Below, one piece after another: positions 5,251 to 5,725 of a DNA stretch of 5,725 bases. The stretch is taken from positions 1 through 5,725 of the forward strand of contig JAPVWE010000092.1 of the NCBI GenBank assembly GCA_028572035.1, in the 5' to 3' direction. Position 1 is the stretch's first letter; every line of letters starts with the position of its first letter. Made by a program: the position numbers and the translations under genes. The DNA comes from Desulfobacteraceae bacterium (GTDB lineage: Bacteria > Desulfobacterota > DSM-4660 > Desulfatiglandales > B25-G16). The notes under the pieces are model-generated. The model did not search any database. It was not told the origin of the DNA and was given only the letters and a program-made list of their open reading frames with translations.

Positions 5251-5388
5251 ATGTCAAAAAAATATCCTGAATGCCCGCTTTATAATCACTCAAATTGTAA
5301 AGATTGCTATAACCCCAAGGTCTGTGCGATTGTCAGGGAAGACAAGGTCTGTGTCAAGAAGAGGTCAAAGGCAAAATCAAAAGAATGA
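5251..5388 (+). CDS. Small cysteine-rich protein (45 residues)
   Basis: A short ORF from ATG 5251 to TGA 5386-5388, with GGAGG at 5234-5238 (spacing 12 nt) and the same strand as its upstream neighbour. It encodes a basic 45-residue protein with five cysteines, C8, C16, C19, C25 and C34, plus H13, in the core CPLYNHSNCKDCYNPKVC. The final ten residues are mostly lysine, arginine and serine. The C-x2-C pair with further cysteines and a histidine looks like a small zinc- or iron-binding fold. I recall similar 'CPLYNH..NCKD' hypothetical proteins from Desulfobacterota, without a known function. The lysine-rich tail could contact nucleic acid, which is inference. It is the last gene of the IHF-led unit, before a convergent IHF gene. 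Confidence 0.7.
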   Translation: MSKKYPECPLYNHSNCKDCYNPKVCAIVREDKVCVKKRSKAKSKE

Positions 5389-5425
5389 AATAATAAACAC
5401 TCTTCCTCTATATTTACTCTCAGAT

Positions 5426-5445
5426 TGTTCGCCAGCGAACATTTT
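5426..5445. terminator. Short palindrome between convergent genes (possible terminator)
   Basis: TGTTCGC (5426-5432) and GCGAACA (5435-5441) form a 7-bp palindrome separated by CA and followed by TTTT on the plus strand. It lies 37 nt after the cysteine-rich gene and directly beyond the stop codon of the minus-strand IHF gene. It could end the plus-strand transcript and perhaps both. The stem is short and the loop tight, so this is a moderate call. Confidence 0.45.
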
Positions 5446-5725
5446 AACCGTTAATCTTATCCCTCAGCACCTCTGAACATTGAAAGGTGACCACTCTCCT
5501 TGCATCTATGATCGCACCTTCACCTGTTTTAGGATTCCTACCTGGGCGTTTTTTCTTATCTCTGACACAGAATTTCCCAAATCCACTGATAAGAACATCC
5601 TCCCCGCTCTCCAGGGTCTGTTTGATGATCTCAAGGAGACTTTCCACCAGGTCAGCGGATTCTCTCCTGGTGAATATTGTCCCTTTTCCTATGCCGGCCA
5701 GCTCATTGACAATATCAGATTTTGT
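5444..5725 (-). CDS. ihfA: Integration host factor subunit alpha (5' end outside the window)
   Basis: The reading frame stays open to the window edge, so the gene is partial. The visible 93 residues begin TKSDIVNELAGIGKG and lack only the first few amino acids. An internal GTG at 5647 is not the start, because clear IHF sequence (RRESADLVESLL) continues before it. The DNA-binding arm RPGRNPKTGE and the following ARRVVTF closely match the classical IHF-alpha pattern. The proline of RNP is the residue that intercalates into DNA in this family. The protein ends LRDKING at a TAA (5446-5444). It converges on the plus-strand IHF operon. With its closer match to IHF-alpha, this is the better candidate for the orthodox subunit, while the 4635 gene is the more diverged copy. 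Confidence 0.9.
   Translation of the reverse strand, partial: TKSDIVNELAGIGKGTIFTRRESADLVESLLEIIKQTLESGEDVLISGFGKFCVRDKKKRPGRNPKTGEGAIIDARRVVTFQCSEVLRDKING
5565..5619 (-). repeat. 55-bp perfect inverted repeat, copy in the minus-strand IHF gene
   Basis: This is the reverse complement of 4741-4795 with no mismatch. The two copies are in opposite orientation with about 770 bp between them. Recombination between them would invert the segment holding the two small genes and swap the gene ends. Confidence 0.85.

Overview
The window looks like chromosomal DNA from a Gram-negative bacterium, most likely an uncultured Desulfobacterota (deltaproteobacterial) lineage. The basis is the desulfobacterial feel of the two IHF-alpha-like proteins, a small cysteine-rich protein of a type I associate with that phylum, and several short intergenic repeats I recall from such genomes. 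This placement is inference from memory, with no database search behind it. No phage, defence, CRISPR or transposase gene is visible.

Layout. Positions 1-238 are non-coding and repeat-rich: a 13-bp-stem hairpin, a CGCAGAG-type dispersed repeat, and a REP-like arm just past the end of typA. A complete typA/bipA translational GTPase (239-2032, minus) follows. Its upstream region holds a second, inverted copy of the REP-like arm and a GC-rich hairpin. Next, also on minus, is a cold-shock protein gene (2295-2495) with a strong downstream terminator, a consensus-quality sigma70 promoter, and a leader of about 140 nt that contains a terminator-like hairpin. Back-to-back with that promoter is a plus-strand promoter leading through three short palindromic repeats to a broken HU gene (2955-3199), which has an internal deletion that shifts the frame. 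After a terminator-like hairpin and a 14-bp tandem repeat comes a promoter overlapped by a near-palindrome, then a DMT/EamA-family transporter (about 3603-4532).

The right end is a nucleoid-protein cluster. A plus-strand unit encodes an IHF-alpha-like protein (4635-4922), an unrecognised helical protein (4957-5229) and a 45-residue cysteine-rich protein (5251-5388). It converges on a second IHF-alpha gene on the minus strand (5444 to the window edge). The two IHF genes share a perfect 55-bp stretch in inverted orientation.

Taken together, the genes concern translation under stress (typA), RNA chaperoning (Csp) and DNA bending (HU, two IHF-like). TypA and Csp are both linked to growth at low temperature in other bacteria. 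That is suggestive, but the two genes are separated by a strong terminator and are not obviously one operon. The most worthwhile leads are the attenuator-like Csp leader, the 55-bp identity between the IHF paralogues, the two unknown small genes downstream of IHF, and the repeat families around typA and the HU relic.
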